Positions 28,969 to 39,277 of a stretch of 64,000 nt of DNA are shown piece by piece. The number at the start of each line of letters is the position of its first letter. Position 1 is the first letter of the stretch. The position numbers and the translations under genes are program-made. The DNA is taken from positions 1,426,001-1,490,000 of the forward strand of contig NZ_FMCR01000001.1 in the NCBI RefSeq assembly GCF_900091575.1, written 5' to 3'. The DNA comes from Micromonospora saelicesensis (GTDB lineage: Bacteria; Actinomycetota; Actinomycetes; Mycobacteriales; Micromonosporaceae). The notes under the pieces are model-generated. The model made no database searches. It saw only the letters and a list, made by a program, of their open reading frames with translations, and was not told the origin of the DNA.

Positions 28969-31491
28969 CTAGTCCTGTTCGTCAGGCTCGTCGGCATTGC
29001 GAGCAATCGCCACGATAGTCACGCCGTCCGGGAGGTCCATCAGCTTGACCCCCATTGTGTTCCGGTCACGCGTACGCCGTACAGGCTTCACCGGAGTCCG
29101 AATGACACCACCGTTGCTGGTGATCGCGAACAGCTCGTCGTCCGGATCGATCACCACCGCGCCAACCAGACCACCGCGCCGTTCGGTGATCTTTGCAGTC
29201 AACACGCCCTTACCTCCCCGGCCCTGCACCGGGTATTCCTCGATCGGGGTGCGCTTCGCATATCCCCCGTTCGTGGCCACCAGAACGTCCAAACCTTCCC
29301 GCACGACTTCCATGGCGAGCAGGACGTCGTCGTCCGTGAAGCGCATGCCGATCACGCCCGAGGTGGCCCGGCCCATCGGCCGCAACGCCTCGTCCGAGGC
29401 GTTGAACCGGATCGCCTGTGCCTTCTTCGAGACCAGCAGCAGGTCGTTCTCCGGCGCAACCAGCGCAGCACCGACCAGCTCGTCCTCATCGCGCAGGTTG
29501 ATCGCGATGATGCCGCCGGAACGGTTGGAGTCGAACTCCTCGAGCCGCGTCTTCTTCACCAGGCCGTTCTTCGTGGCCAGTACCAGATAGGGGGCTACCT
29601 GGTAGTTCGGGATCTCAATGATCTGCGCGATCTGCTCGTCGGGTAGGAAGGCGAGCAGATTGGCCACGTGTTGGCCCTTGGCTACCCTACTGGCCTCCGG
29701 CAACTCGTACGCCTTGGCCCGGTAGACGCGGCCCTTGTTCGTCAAGAACAGGATCCAGTCGTGGGTCGAGCAGACGAAGAAGTGGCTGACGATGTCGTCC
29801 TGCCGCAGCGTGGCGCCACTGACGCCCTTACCGCCGCGCCGCTGCGAGCGGTAGAGATCGACCTTGGTCCGCTTGGCGTACCCGGTGCGGGTGATCGTGA
29901 CGACCACGTCCTCGCGGGCGATGAGGTCCTCCATCGAGACCTCGCCGTCGAACGGGATGATCTGCGTCCGCCGCTCGTCGCCCCACTTGGTGACGATCTC
30001 GCCCAGCTCCTCCGAGACGATCTTCCGCTGCCGCTCCGGCTTGGCGAGGATGTCCTTGAGGTCGGCGATCTCGATCTCGAGCTTCGCCAGGTCGTCGATG
30101 ATCCGCTGCCGCTCCAGGGCGGCGAGCCGGCGCAGCTGCATGTCCAGGATCGCGGTCGCCTGGATCTCGTCGATCTCCAGCAGCCGGATCAGGCCCTGCC
30201 GGGCGTCGTCCACGGTCGGCGAGCGCCGGATCAGGGCGATCACCTCGTCCAGTGCGTCCAGCGCCTTGCCCAGGCCGCGCAGGATGTGTGCCCGCTCCTC
30301 GGCCTTGCGCAGCCGGTACGCGGTCCGCCGGCGGATCACGTCGATCTGGTGCTCGACGTAGTAGCGGAGGAACTGGGCCAGGTTGAGCGTGCGCGGCACC
30401 CCGTCGACCAGGGCCAGCATGTTGGCGCCGAAGGTCTCCTGGAGCTGGGTGTGCTTGTAGAGGTTGTTCAGCACGACCTTCGCGACCGCGTCGCGCTTGA
30501 GCACCAGGACGATCCGCATGCCGGTACGACCGGAGGACTCGTCGCGGATGTCGGCGATCCCGGCGAGCTTGCCCTCCTTGATCAGCTCAGCGATCCGCTC
30601 GGCGAGGTTGTCCGGGTTGACCTGGTAGGGCAGCTCGCTGACGACCAGGCAGGGGCGGCCCCGCTTGTCCTCCTCGACCTCCACCACGGCGCGCATCCGG
30701 ATCGAGCCGCGACCGGTGCGGTACGCGTCCTGGATCGCGGTGGTGCCGACGATCAGGCCGTGGGTCGGGAAGTCCGGGCCCTTGACGATGCCGAGCAGGG
30801 CTTCGAGGGTGGTCTCCTCGTCCTCCTCCGGGTGCTCCAGGCACCACTGCACCGCCGCGCCGATCTCCCGCAGGTTGTGCGGCGGGATCTTGGTGGCCAT
30901 GCCGACCGCGATGCCCTCGGAGCCGTTCACCAGGAGGTTGGGGATCCGCGACGGCAGGATGGTGGGCTCCTTGGCCCGGCCGTCGTAGTTGTCCTGCAGG
31001 TCGACGGTGTCCTCGTCGATGTCCCGCAGCATCTCCATGGCGAGGGGGTCGAGCTTGCACTCGGTGTATCGCATGGCGGCGGCCGGGTCGTTACCCGGCG
31101 AACCGAAGTTGCCGTTGCCGTCGACCAGCGGGTAGCGCAGCGACCAGGACTGCGCCATCCGGACCAGCGCGTCGTAGATCGCCGAGTCGCCGTGCGGGTG
31201 GAACTGACCCATCACGTCACCGACGACGCGGGAGCACTTCACGTAGCCGCGGTCCGGACGGTAGCCGGAGTCGAACATCGCGTAGAGGATCTTGCGGTGG
31301 ACCGGCTTGAGGCCGTCCCGGACGTCCGGCAGCGCGCGACCGACGATGACGCTCATCGCGTAGTCGAGGTAGGAGCGCTGCATCTCCACCTCGAGCCCGA
31401 CCGGTTCGATCCGGTCGTGCGCGACCACCGCGGCGATGGCCTCGGCGGGGACCTCGGGCTCGTTCGGTGTGGACTCGGGAGAATCGGTCAC
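28969..31491 (-). CDS. gyrA: DNA gyrase subunit A
   Basis: An 840-aa type IIA topoisomerase subunit that cuts and rejoins DNA to add negative supercoils. Catalytic Tyr142 is in [10 protein letters not shown]. The quinolone-resistance region reads [13 protein letters not shown], with Ser103 and Asp107 at the positions of E. coli Ser83 and Asp87, so there is no resistance substitution at these sites. The C-terminal pinwheel has the GyrA box QRRGGKG ([13 protein letters not shown]). GTG at 31491 is the start. The 130-bp gap from gyrB contains DnaA-box sequences and probably its own promoter. Confidence 0.98.
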   Translation of the reverse strand: MTDSPESTPNEPEVPAEAIAAVVAHDRIEPVGLEVEMQRSYLDYAMSVIVGRALPDVRDGLKPVHRKILYAMFDSGYRPDRGYVKCSRVVGDVMGQFHPHGDSAIYDALVRMAQSWSLRYPLVDGNGNFGSPGNDPAAAMRYTECKLDPLAMEMLRDIDEDTVDLQDNYDGRAKEPTILPSRIPNLLVNGSEGIAVGMATKIPPHNLREIGAAVQWCLEHPEEDEETTLEALLGIVKGPDFPTHGLIVGTTAIQDAYRTGRGSIRMRAVVEVEEDKRGRPCLVVSELPYQVNPDNLAERIAELIKEGKLAGIADIRDESSGRTGMRIVLVLKRDAVAKVVLNNLYKHTQLQETFGANMLALVDGVPRTLNLAQFLRYYVEHQIDVIRRRTAYRLRKAEERAHILRGLGKALDALDEVIALIRRSPTVDDARQGLIRLLEIDEIQATAILDMQLRRLAALERQRIIDDLAKLEIEIADLKDILAKPERQRKIVSEELGEIVTKWGDERRTQIIPFDGEVSMEDLIAREDVVVTITRTGYAKRTKVDLYRSQRRGGKGVSGATLRQDDIVSHFFVCSTHDWILFLTNKGRVYRAKAYELPEASRVAKGQHVANLLAFLPDEQIAQIIEIPNYQVAPYLVLATKNGLVKKTRLEEFDSNRSGGIIAINLRDEDELVGAALVAPENDLLLVSKKAQAIRFNASDEALRPMGRATSGVIGMRFTDDDVLLAMEVVREGLDVLVATNGGYAKRTPIEEYPVQGRGGKGVLTAKITERRGGLVGAVVIDPDDELFAITSNGGVIRTPVKPVRRTRDRNTMGVKLMDLPDGVTIVAIARNADEPDEQD

Positions 31492-31527
31492 TGTATACCC
31501 TTATCAGACTCAGAGTCGTTTTCGTGC

Positions 31528-31567
31528 TGTGGATAACGGCTGTGGATACCGGCCAAGCTGTGGATAA
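31528..31567. promoter_or_regulatory. DnaA-box cluster between gyrB and gyrA
   Basis: Two perfect copies of TGTGGATAA (complement TTATCCACA) lie at 31528-31536 and 31559-31567, with TGTGGATAC at 31541-31549 between them. All point the same way, in the short gyrA leader. A fourth degenerate match (TGTGGACTG) follows at 31571. The spacing and the position suggest DnaA binding at the gyrA promoter. Confidence 0.75.
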
Positions 31568-31621
31568 CTCTGTGGACTGCCGGATCGGCCGGGCAGAGCC
31601 CGGCCGATCCGGCGCAGTCCG

Positions 31622-33568
31622 TCAGATATCCAGGAACCGCACGTCCTTGGCGTTGCGCTGAATGAACGACCGGCGCGCCTCGACGTCCTCACCCATCAGC
31701 ACACTGAACAACTCGTCGGCGGTCGCCGCGTCGTCGAGAGTGACCTGACGCAGGGTACGCGTCGCCGGGTTCATCGTGGTTTCCCACAGCTCGGGATAGT
31801 TCATCTCGCCGAGGCCCTTGAAGCGCTGAATGTCGTCCGGCTTGGCGTTCGGCTTCTTCTGCTGGCGCAGCACGATCAGACCGTCCCGCTCGCGGTCGGA
31901 GTACGCGTACTGGGCGTCGTCGCCCTTCTTGTTCCACTTGATCTTGTAGAGCGGCGGGGCGGCCAGGTAGACGTGCCCCATCTCGACCAGCGGACGCATG
32001 AAGCGGAACAGCAGGGTGAGCAGCAGCGTCTGGATGTGCTGGCCGTCCACGTCCGCGTCGGCCATCAGCACCACCTTGTGGTACCGCAGCTTCTCCATGT
32101 CGAAGTCGTCGTGGATGCCGGTGCCCAGCGCGGTGATCAGCGCCTGGACCTCGTTGTTCTTCAGCACCCGGTCGATCCGGGCCTTCTCCACGTTGAGGAT
32201 CTTGCCGCGGATCGGCAGGATCGCCTGGGTCCGTGGGTCGCGACCCTGCTTGGCCGAGCCGCCGGCCGAGTCACCCTCGACGATGAACACCTCGGACTCG
32301 CGGGGGTCGGTCGACTGGCAGTCGGCCAACTTGCCCGGCATCGAGCCGGACTCCAGCAGCGACTTGCGCCGGGCCAGCTTGCGCGCCTGCTGGGCGGCGA
32401 TCCGGGCGCGGGCCGCCTGGGACGCCTTCGTGATGATCATCTTGGCCTCGGCCGGGTTCCGGTCGAACCAGTCGACCAGCCGGTCGTTGCAGACCCGCTG
32501 CACGAAGCTCTTCACCGGGGTGTTGCCCAGCTTGGTCTTGGTCTGACCCTCGAACTGCGGGTTGGCCAGCTTGACCGAGATGATCGCCGCGAGCCCTTCG
32601 CGGATGTCCTCGCCGGAGAGCTTCTCGTCGCCCTTGAGCAGCTTCTTGTCGGTGCCGTACCGGTTGACCACGCTGGTCAGCGCGGACCGGAAGCCCTCCT
32701 CGTGGGTGCCGCCCTCGTGAGTGTTGATCGTGTTGGCGAAGGTGTAGACCGACTCGCCGTACGACTCGTTCCACTGCATGGCGATCTCGAGGGACATGCC
32801 CTCCTCTTCGGCCTCGAACTCGACCACGGTCTTGTGGATCGGGCTCTTGGAGGCGTTGAGGTGCCGGACGAAGTCCGCGATGCCGCCCTCGTAGTAGAAG
32901 GTGACCTCGCGCTGCCGGCCGTCCTCCTCCTCGGCCACCCGCTCGTCGAGCAGGTGGATGCGCAGGGCGCGGTTGAGGAAGGCCATCTCCTGCAGGCGCC
33001 GGTAGATGGTCTGGAAGTCGAAGTCGACGGTCTCGAAGACGTCGGGGTCGGGCCAGAAGGAGACCGCCGAGCCGGTGCTGTCGGTGGCCTCGCCCTTCTC
33101 CAGCGCGCTCGGCTTGGAGTTGGTGTAGTGCTGCCGCCACACGGAACCGGACTTGTGGATCTCGACGAACATCTTGGTGGAGAGCGCGTTCACCACGGAG
33201 ACACCGACGCCGTGCAGACCGCCGGAGACCGCGTACGCCTTGCCGTCGAACTTGCCACCCGCGTGCAGGATGGTCAACGCGACCTCGACACCGGGCTTCT
33301 TGAGCTTCGGGTGAAGGTCGACGGGGAAACCACGGCCGTTGTCGGTGACCCGGACGCCGCCGTCGGCGAGCAGCACCACGTCGATGGTGTCGCAGTATCC
33401 GGCCAGCGCCTCGTCGACCGCGTTGTCGACGACCTCCCAGACGAGGTGGTGCAGACCGCGCTCGCCGGTGGACCCGATGTACATACCGGGCCGCTTGCGA
33501 ACCGCCTCCAGTCCCTCGAGAACGGTGATCGACTCTGCGCCGTACTCCTGCTTGTCCTGCGCTGCCAC
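31622..33568 (-). CDS. gyrB: DNA gyrase subunit B
   Basis: A 648-aa ATPase subunit of gyrase. The N-terminal GHKL domain begins [17 protein letters not shown] and contains [15 protein letters not shown] with the catalytic Glu and Asn. The Toprim domain has [19 protein letters not shown], with [12 protein letters not shown] and the [14 protein letters not shown] metal site. The open frame runs on past 33568, but the GTG there ([13 protein letters not shown]) gives the family N-terminus. A TAGGAT hexamer at 33802-33807 (complement) is a candidate -10 for its leader of about 230 nt. Confidence 0.97.
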   Translation of the reverse strand: MAAQDKQEYGAESITVLEGLEAVRKRPGMYIGSTGERGLHHLVWEVVDNAVDEALAGYCDTIDVVLLADGGVRVTDNGRGFPVDLHPKLKKPGVEVALTILHAGGKFDGKAYAVSGGLHGVGVSVVNALSTKMFVEIHKSGSVWRQHYTNSKPSALEKGEATDSTGSAVSFWPDPDVFETVDFDFQTIYRRLQEMAFLNRALRIHLLDERVAEEEDGRQREVTFYYEGGIADFVRHLNASKSPIHKTVVEFEAEEEGMSLEIAMQWNESYGESVYTFANTINTHEGGTHEEGFRSALTSVVNRYGTDKKLLKGDEKLSGEDIREGLAAIISVKLANPQFEGQTKTKLGNTPVKSFVQRVCNDRLVDWFDRNPAEAKMIITKASQAARARIAAQQARKLARRKSLLESGSMPGKLADCQSTDPRESEVFIVEGDSAGGSAKQGRDPRTQAILPIRGKILNVEKARIDRVLKNNEVQALITALGTGIHDDFDMEKLRYHKVVLMADADVDGQHIQTLLLTLLFRFMRPLVEMGHVYLAAPPLYKIKWNKKGDDAQYAYSDRERDGLIVLRQQKKPNAKPDDIQRFKGLGEMNYPELWETTMNPATRTLRQVTLDDAATADELFSVLMGEDVEARRSFIQRNAKDVRFLDI

Positions 33569-34089
33569 CCTCGGCCACTTTCTCGCGTCAGCCGCGCCGG
33601 TAGGGCGCGTCGGGCGCGGGTTCGGCGGACAGGACGCGACGTCGGCGCGTGGACCGGCGCCGGAGACCTCCGGACAGCGGGTCGAACGCGCCGGTCGCCG
33701 CGGTTGCCCGCGGATCGCGATCGGCTCGACCCGACGTGGAGAATGAATCTGGGGCCACCGGCCCCGTCCCACTCCCGCACCGGGTCTTCGTCTCACTGTC
33801 AATCCTACTGTGCGTGGGGGACAGAACCACCACTCGGCACCCTCAGAGAGGCGGCTGAGAAGTCCATAGCCGGCAGAACCCCGTCGCCCACGACTCCCCC
33901 CACACGCCATGCCCCCATCGCACGCGCCGCCCCGGAACGGGTTGACCCGCGGTCGGGCGGGTCGGGGGTCGCGGCCAAAGCGTCCGTGCCGTACGTTTGC
34001 GGCGCCCCGGAACCAGCCTTGATCTTTACCGGTTGGAACCGGGACGATCGACCCGATCGACCCGACACGTGCTCTTTAAGAGGTGACAG
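33569..34089. promoter_or_regulatory. Divergent non-coding region, gyrB / 34090 gene
   Basis: A 521-bp gap with the presumed gyrB promoter (TAGGAT at 33802-33807 on the minus strand) and, near 34020-34075, TTGATC followed by CGGTTGGAACCGG and repeated CGATCGACCCGATCGACCCG, where the rightward gene's promoter would lie. The frames crossing it lack start signals and look non-coding. Confidence 0.4.
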
Positions 34090-34644
34090 ATGGGGCTGGA
34101 CAACGTCGCGGTGCACTGGCCGCGGACCGGCCGCTTCTACGATCCGGTCGCGCCGGCCGAGTTCGTCGACTTCGGCGAGATCGTCGACCTGCCGCGCATC
34201 TCCGCGCCGACCGCGGCGCTGGCCGAGTTGATCGCGAAGACCGGCACCATCCGGGCGACCGCGTACACCGAGTTGGTGGATCTGCTGCTCGGCCTCGAAG
34301 GTGTGTTGTACGCCACAGACGCCGCCGCCGAGGACGAGGACCCGGTGATCGACCCGGACGGCTGCTCCTGGATCGCGAGCGGCATCGAACGGTTCGTGGC
34401 CGCGCACCGCGCGACCGGCGAGGCGGTCACCTTCGAGTCGGTGAGCACCGTGCTGCGCTCCCTGCTCGGCGACGGTCGGCTGGCCGAGCAGCAGCTGCGC
34501 TGGCTGGAGAGCCGGCTCGACGCGCTGCGCGACGAGCGCGGTGACCCGCCGCAGTGGAACTTCACCTGCGCCGAGCTGGGCGTGCTGGCCGCGTTCTACC
34601 GGCGCTGCGCCGAGCGCGGGTTCGCCGTCTACGCCGACGCCTGA
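34090..34644 (+). CDS. Hypothetical protein, 184 aa
   Basis: A soluble protein starting at ATG 34090 after AAGAGGTGACAG (AGAGG Shine-Dalgarno). It is Ala/Asp/Glu-rich and mostly helical (TAALAELIAKTGTIRATAY, then VSTVLRSLLGDGRLAEQQLR), with a Gly-Cys-Ser-Trp segment near residue 94. I do not recognise a family. It runs towards the MarR gene, and their 3' ends overlap by 16 bp. Confidence 0.7.
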   Translation: MGLDNVAVHWPRTGRFYDPVAPAEFVDFGEIVDLPRISAPTAALAELIAKTGTIRATAYTELVDLLLGLEGVLYATDAAAEDEDPVIDPDGCSWIASGIERFVAAHRATGEAVTFESVSTVLRSLLGDGRLAEQQLRWLESRLDALRDERGDPPQWNFTCAELGVLAAFYRRCAERGFAVYADA

Positions 34645-35117
34645 GCCGCCGCGTCGGCCTCTGGGGCGGCCGGTCGGTTGGCGGCCGAGATCAGCTGTGT
34701 GAGCACCGCGTGCAGGTGTTGCAGGTCCTCGACGGGCAGCCCGAGCCGCTGCACGATCGCGGCCGGGATCAGCTCGGCCTGACTCCGCAGCGCGGCACCG
34801 CTGGCGGTGAGGGTGACCGCGAGGCTGCGCTCGTCGTTCGGGTCGCGTTCCCGGCGCAGGTAGCCGGCCGCCTCCAGCCGCTTGAGCAGGGGTGACAGCG
34901 TGCCCGGGTCGAGCTGGAGCAGGCGACTGAGGTCGCGGCCGGACAGCGGCGCGTGCTGCCAGAGCGCCAACATCACCAGGTACTGCGGGTGGGTCAGCCC
35001 CATCGGCTCCAGCAGCGGCCGGTAGACGGCCACCACGCTGCGCGCGGCGACCGAGAGGGCGAAGCAGACCTGCTGCTCCAGGGCCAGCGGGTCGACGCCG
35101 TCCGGTCGTTCGCTCAT
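34629..35117 (-). CDS. MarR family regulator, OhrR-like
   Basis: A 162-aa winged-helix regulator. LEQQVCFALSVAARSVVAVY near residues 13-32 has the single N-terminal Cys18 that senses organic hydroperoxides in OhrR proteins, and LTHPQYLVMLALWQH follows in the same way. The HTH is LSGRDLSRLLQLDPGTLSPL with wing ERDPNDERSLAV. OhrR normally controls an adjacent ohr peroxidase gene; none is here. The upstream palindrome at 35164-35178 is a likely operator. Confidence 0.85.
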   Translation of the reverse strand: MSERPDGVDPLALEQQVCFALSVAARSVVAVYRPLLEPMGLTHPQYLVMLALWQHAPLSGRDLSRLLQLDPGTLSPLLKRLEAAGYLRRERDPNDERSLAVTLTASGAALRSQAELIPAAIVQRLGLPVEDLQHLHAVLTQLISAANRPAAPEADAAAQASA

Positions 35118-35163
35118 CGGTTGCCCTCTCTCCGCACGGTGACTATCGTACCGATCATTGGCA

Positions 35164-35178
35164 CACCAACCATTGGTG
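35164..35178. promoter_or_regulatory. Probable MarR/OhrR operator
   Basis: CACCAA-CCA-TTGGTG is a perfect 6-bp inverted repeat in the divergent gap between the MarR gene (start 35117) and the 35243 gene. Flanking half-matches ATTGGCAC and GCCCCAA extend the dyad. Confidence 0.6.
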
Positions 35179-35242
35179 CCCCAAAGGTAAGCTCGTGCGA
35201 CGGACGAGAACCGGCGAGGCGACGCGGGGAAGAGGGCGGCAG

Positions 35243-35470
35243 ATGAGCGAGGACGGCGCGATCACCAGGGCCCCCGGCGAGGGCGGCCGATTGATGCGTT
35301 GGGCCTTCCGGCACCTCGCCGGCCCGGCCGAGGGTGTGCAGGGCGCGGTGCAGGGCGGCTCGGCCGAGGCCCGCGAGGCGTGGAAACGCGACCTGGCCGA
35401 GCGCAAGCGCTTCACCCGGGAGCAGCGGGAACGCAAGCGGGCAGCCCGCGAGGCCGACCGGCGCGGCTGA
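35243..35470 (+). CDS. Hypothetical protein, 75 aa, basic
   Basis: ATG 35243 with GAGGGCGGCAG upstream. The protein has a Gly-rich N-terminus and a strongly charged helix (EAREAWKRDLAERKRFTREQ, then RERKRAAREADRR), suggesting a coiled coil or nucleic-acid contact. It lies between the MarR operator and dciA. I do not recognise the family. Confidence 0.6.
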   Translation: MSEDGAITRAPGEGGRLMRWAFRHLAGPAEGVQGAVQGGSAEAREAWKRDLAERKRFTREQRERKRAAREADRRG

Positions 35471-35479
35471 TCGGCCGGC

Positions 35480-36091
35480 TCAGCCGTACGTGTCGCGCGG
35501 ACCCCGGCCACGTACCCGGCGTGGGCCCTTCCCCCAGGAGGGCGCGGCCGGGCCGTGAATGTGCAGCTTGCGCACCACGTTGTGCCCGACCTCGCTGGCG
35601 ATCTGCTTGAGCAGCGAGCCGGCGAGCAGCCGCAGCTGGGTGGCCCAGGCGGTCGAGCGCGCCTCCACGGTCAGCTCGCCGTTCTCCAACTTCACCGGGC
35701 GACTGTTCTGCGCGACCTCCGCGCCGACGACCCGCTCCCAGGCGCCGAACACGGTGGCCTCGGCGGCCGGCTGCTGCCAGCCGCGCGCCTTCACCAGCCG
35801 GTTCAGCACAGCGCTGAGCGGCTGCGGATCGCGCGGGTCCGGGCCGGGGCCGGAGTAGCCGCGCAACCGCCGCCCCGAACCGCCGGCAGCGTCGCCGCCG
35901 CCGGGGGTGCGCCGGGCGCGGGCCGCCGCCTGCCGTCGGGACAGCGCCGCGTCGAGCACCGCCCGGGCCAGCTCCGGCCCGCTGGCGGCCGCCGCCGGCT
36001 CACCGCCCGCCGATCCCTCCGCCGCCTTCGGGGTACGCGCAGCCGGGCCGTCGCCGGCCGCTGGTCGATCGGTGCCTGGCTTATCCGACAC
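35480..36091 (-). CDS. DciA family protein (DUF721)
   Basis: A 203-aa protein of the DciA family, the bacterial DnaB-helicase loading/activating factor that precedes DnaC. A low-complexity N-terminus (residues 1-100) leads into a KH-like DUF721 domain ([14 protein letters not shown], then [20 protein letters not shown] and [19 protein letters not shown]). GTG 36091 overlaps the recF stop by 11 bp, so both are one operon. Here gyrB does not follow directly: three unrelated genes intervene. Confidence 0.85.
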   Translation of the reverse strand: MSDKPGTDRPAAGDGPAARTPKAAEGSAGGEPAAAASGPELARAVLDAALSRRQAAARARRTPGGGDAAGGSGRRLRGYSGPGPDPRDPQPLSAVLNRLVKARGWQQPAAEATVFGAWERVVGAEVAQNSRPVKLENGELTVEARSTAWATQLRLLAGSLLKQIASEVGHNVVRKLHIHGPAAPSWGKGPRRVRGRGPRDTYG

Positions 36092-37214
36092 GGCGTACCG
36101 TCCCTTCGCCGACCTGGTAGCGGGTGCCGCGCAGGGCAGCCGGCACATCGTCGTCCACCGCGCAGGTGACCAGCAGCTGACTCGCCCCGCCGACCAGCTC
36201 CGCCAACCGCTCCCGGCGGCCGGTGTCCAACTCCGCGAAGACGTCGTCGAGCACCAGCACCGGCTCGATGCCGTCGGCGCGCAACAGGTCGTACCCGGCC
36301 AGCCGCAACGCGAGGGCGAACGACCACGACTCGCCGTGGCTGGCGTACCCCTTCGCGGGCAGTGGGCCGAGGCTCAGCGCCAACTCGTCGCGGTGTGGGC
36401 CGACCAGGGTGGTGCCCCGCTCGATCTCGGCCGAGCGGGACGCGGCCAGCGCCGCCGTCAGCGCCTCGGCCAGCGCGGCCCGGTCGGTGGTCGGCTCGGC
36501 CAGCTCGATCGAGGGCCGATAGGTGATGCTCGCCGCACCCCGACCGGCGGCCACCGCGTCGTACGCCTTGGCCACGTGCGGGGTGAGCGCGGCCACCAGC
36601 TCCAGACGGCCGGCGAGCAGCTCCGCCCCGTGCTGGGCCAGGTGGGTGTCCCAGACCGCGAGGGTGCCGAGGTCGCCACCCCTGGACCCACCGGTCTTGC
36701 GGGCCAGGTACGCGGTGCGCAGCAGGGCGTTGCGCTGCTTGACGACCCGCTCGTAGTCGGCCCGCACGCCCGCGAACCGGGGCTGCCGGTTGACCAGCAG
36801 GTCGTCCAGGTAGCGGCGGCGCTCGGCCGGGTCACCCCGGACCAGCTCAAGATCTTCCGGGGCGAAGAGCACCAGCCGGAGCGCCCCGAGCACGTCCCGG
36901 GCCCGCCGTGCCGGTGAGCGGCCCAGCCGGGCCCGGTTGGCCTTGCCGGGCACGATCTCCAGCTCGACCAGGAGTTCGCGGCCGTCGTGCACCACGGCGC
37001 AACGAATCACCGCGGACGTGGCGCCCATCCGGACCAGAGGCGCGTCGGTGGCGACCCGGTGCGAGTCCAGGGTCGCCACGTACCCCAGCGCCTCGACGAG
37101 GTTGGTCTTGCCGACGCCGTTGGCGCCGATCAGGACGTTCGCTCCCGGCTGGAGGTCGACGGCAACCCGCTCGTACGAGCGGAAGTCGACCAGTTCCAGC
37201 CGGTAAACGTACAC
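36081..37214 (-). CDS. recF: DNA replication and repair protein RecF
   Basis: A 377-aa SMC-like ATPase that loads RecA at single-strand gaps. The start of the domain is [12 protein letters not shown], and the Walker A loop [10 protein letters not shown] is at residues 29-38. [12 protein letters not shown] near residue 320 is the Walker B/D-loop. GTG at 37214 gives the usual [15 protein letters not shown]-terminus; the longer frame starts inside gnd and is rejected. A near-match DnaA box (TGTGGATAC complement, 37219-37227) lies just upstream. Confidence 0.93.
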   Translation of the reverse strand: MYVYRLELVDFRSYERVAVDLQPGANVLIGANGVGKTNLVEALGYVATLDSHRVATDAPLVRMGATSAVIRCAVVHDGRELLVELEIVPGKANRARLGRSPARRARDVLGALRLVLFAPEDLELVRGDPAERRRYLDDLLVNRQPRFAGVRADYERVVKQRNALLRTAYLARKTGGSRGGDLGTLAVWDTHLAQHGAELLAGRLELVAALTPHVAKAYDAVAAGRGAASITYRPSIELAEPTTDRAALAEALTAALAASRSAEIERGTTLVGPHRDELALSLGPLPAKGYASHGESWSFALALRLAGYDLLRADGIEPVLVLDDVFAELDTGRRERLAELVGGASQLLVTCAVDDDVPAALRGTRYQVGEGTVRRVG

Positions 37215-37230
37215 AGGTTGTGGATACCGC

Positions 37231-38103
37231 TCAGCGCTTGTGGACGGCGTGGCCACCGAACTGCTGACGCAGCGCGGAGACGGCCTTCATGGCGGGCGAG
37301 TCGTCCTGCCGCGAGGCGAACCGGGCGAACAGCGAAGCGGTGATGACGTTCAGCGGCACCGCCAGCCGGACCGCCTCGTCGACCGTCCACCGGCCCTCGC
37401 CGGTGTCCTCCGTGTAACCGCTCAGGTCGGCCAGCTCCGGGTCCTCGTCGAGCGCCCGGTCGAGCAGGTCGAGCAGCCAGGAACGGACGACGGTGCCCTC
37501 CCGCCAGGACTTGATGACGCCCGGCACGTTGGTCACCAGCTCCGAGGCGGCCATCAGCTCGTAACCCTCGGCGTAGGCGTGCATCAGGCCGTACTCGATG
37601 CCGTTGTGCACCATCTTCGAGTAGTGCCCGGCACCGACGGGGCCGGCGTGCACGAAGCCGAACTCACCCTCCGGCTTGAGCGCGTTGAAGATCGGCATCA
37701 GGCGGTCAACGTGCTCCTGGGCGCCACCGACCATCAGCCCGTAGCCGTTCTGCCGGCCCCAGACGCCGCCGGAGACCCCGACGTCCATGTAGCCGATGCC
37801 CCGCTGGTTGAGCCGCTCCGCGCGGGGCGCGTCGTCGCTGAAGCGCGAGTTGCCGCCGTCGATGATGATGTCGCCCTCGCCGAGGACCTCGGCGAGCTCG
37901 TCGATCGTGGCGTCGGTGACACCGGCGGGCACCATGACCCAGACCGCCCGCGGCGACTCAAGCTTCTCCGCCAGGCCGGCGATGGTCGTGACGTCGCTGA
38001 TCTGCGCGTTGTGGTCGAAGCCGACCACCTCGTGCCCGGCCGAACGCAACCGCTCCCGCATGTTGCCGCCCATACGGCCGAGTCCTACCAGGCCGAGCTG
38101 CAT
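37231..38103 (-). CDS. gnd: 6-phosphogluconate dehydrogenase (decarboxylating, GntZ type)
   Basis: A 290-aa NAD(P)-dependent enzyme of the pentose phosphate pathway that converts 6-phosphogluconate to ribulose 5-phosphate. The N-terminal Rossmann domain is [17 protein letters not shown], the substrate-binding region has [12 protein letters not shown] and [21 protein letters not shown], and the catalytic Lys is in [16 protein letters not shown]. It is the short (single-domain helical tail) type found between dnaN and recF in actinomycetes. GGAGGT lies upstream of the ATG. Confidence 0.95.
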   Translation of the reverse strand: MQLGLVGLGRMGGNMRERLRSAGHEVVGFDHNAQISDVTTIAGLAEKLESPRAVWVMVPAGVTDATIDELAEVLGEGDIIIDGGNSRFSDDAPRAERLNQRGIGYMDVGVSGGVWGRQNGYGLMVGGAQEHVDRLMPIFNALKPEGEFGFVHAGPVGAGHYSKMVHNGIEYGLMHAYAEGYELMAASELVTNVPGVIKSWREGTVVRSWLLDLLDRALDEDPELADLSGYTEDTGEGRWTVDEAVRLAVPLNVITASLFARFASRQDDSPAMKAVSALRQQFGGHAVHKR

Positions 38104-38143
38104 GTGTTTCTACCTCCGTGGATCTGGGTGTTGCTGGGCGCGA

Positions 38144-39277
38144 TCAGCGCGAGACGCGGATCGGCATGATGAGGTACCGGTACCCCGGAATGACCTCGCC
38201 ATCCTCACCAGCGGGAGAGATCACCGCGGGCTTGAAGGCGTCGACGAACGAGAGCACGGCCGTCTGAGCGCCCAGGTTTGCCAGACCGTCGATGAGGTAC
38301 TGCGGGTTGAAGCCGATGGTCAGTGCTTCACCGGTGAAGGTGGCCTCCATCGCCTCGCTGGCCCGTGCCTCCTCGGAACCGCCAGCCTCGACCACCAGGC
38401 CGTCGGTGCTGAAGCTGAGCAGCACCGGGGTGGTCCGTTCGGCGACCAGCGCGACCCGCTTGACCACCTCGATCAGCGTGCTGACCGACACCCGGGCCGC
38501 GGCGTTGTGCGTGGCCGGGAAGAGCGACCGAACCGGCGGGTAGTTGGCGCCGTCGAGCAGGCGGCTGGTGGTACGTCGGGTGCCGCCGGCGAGGCCGACC
38601 ATGCCCTCGCCCGCAGCGCCCTGGGCGAGGGCGAGAGTGACCTCGCCGCCCAGCGGGCCGAGGGCCTTGGCGGTGTCGTTCAGGGTGCGGGCGGGCACCA
38701 GTGCGTTGATGCTCACCTCGGGGTCGTCCGGCCGCCACTGGATCTCGCGCAGCGCCAACCGGTAACGGTCGGTCGCGAGCATCGACAGGGTGTCACCCGA
38801 CAGCTCGACGCGGACGCCGGTCATCATCGGCAGCGTCTCGTCGCGACCGGCGGCGATGGCCACCTGGGCCACCGCGGTGGCGAACGCCGCGGCGTCGACG
38901 GTGCCGGCGCTCTGCGGCATCTCGGGCAGCGCGGGGTAGTCCTCCACCGGCATGGTGGGCAGCGTGAACCGGGCGCTGCCACAGACCAACTCGAGATGCG
39001 CGCCGACCGCGGCGATGTCGACCGGCTTGGCCGGCAACGCCTTGGTGATCTCGGCGAGCAGGCGGCCGGAGACGAGCGCGGCGCCGTCGGCGTCGCCCTG
39101 CACCTCGACGGTCACCTGGCTGGAGACCTCGTAGTCGAACCCGGAGACCCGCAGGTTGCCGTCGGTGACGCGGAGCATCACCCCGGCGAGCACCGGTACG
39201 GATGGCCGGCTTGGCAGGCTCTTCGCGGTCCACGCCACAGCCTCGGCGAGCGCGTCGCGCTCCACTCGGAACTTCAT
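38144..39277 (-). CDS. dnaN: DNA polymerase III beta sliding clamp
   Basis: A 377-aa clamp with the three-domain fold. MKFRVERDALAEAVAWTAKS opens domain 1, and the C-terminal GYRYLIMPIRVS segment ends domain 3. The clamp encircles DNA and tethers polymerase III and partners. The ATG at 39277 follows GGAGG; the frame extends upstream across the leader but the extra codons are not clamp-like. It is on the same strand as dnaA, across oriC. Confidence 0.97.
   Translation of the reverse strand: MKFRVERDALAEAVAWTAKSLPSRPSVPVLAGVMLRVTDGNLRVSGFDYEVSSQVTVEVQGDADGAALVSGRLLAEITKALPAKPVDIAAVGAHLELVCGSARFTLPTMPVEDYPALPEMPQSAGTVDAAAFATAVAQVAIAAGRDETLPMMTGVRVELSGDTLSMLATDRYRLALREIQWRPDDPEVSINALVPARTLNDTAKALGPLGGEVTLALAQGAAGEGMVGLAGGTRRTTSRLLDGANYPPVRSLFPATHNAAARVSVSTLIEVVKRVALVAERTTPVLLSFSTDGLVVEAGGSEEARASEAMEATFTGEALTIGFNPQYLIDGLANLGAQTAVLSFVDAFKPAVISPAGEDGEVIPGYRYLIMPIRVSR

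Noticed and set aside
29668..31536. Long plus-strand frame opposite gyrA
   Set aside because: An antisense shadow of gyrA; composition (Asp/Val/Leu/Gln-rich) and the lack of start signals show that it is not a gene.
31973..34231. Long plus-strand frame opposite gyrB
   Set aside because: An antisense shadow of gyrB that then runs through the non-coding gap into the 34090 gene in another frame.
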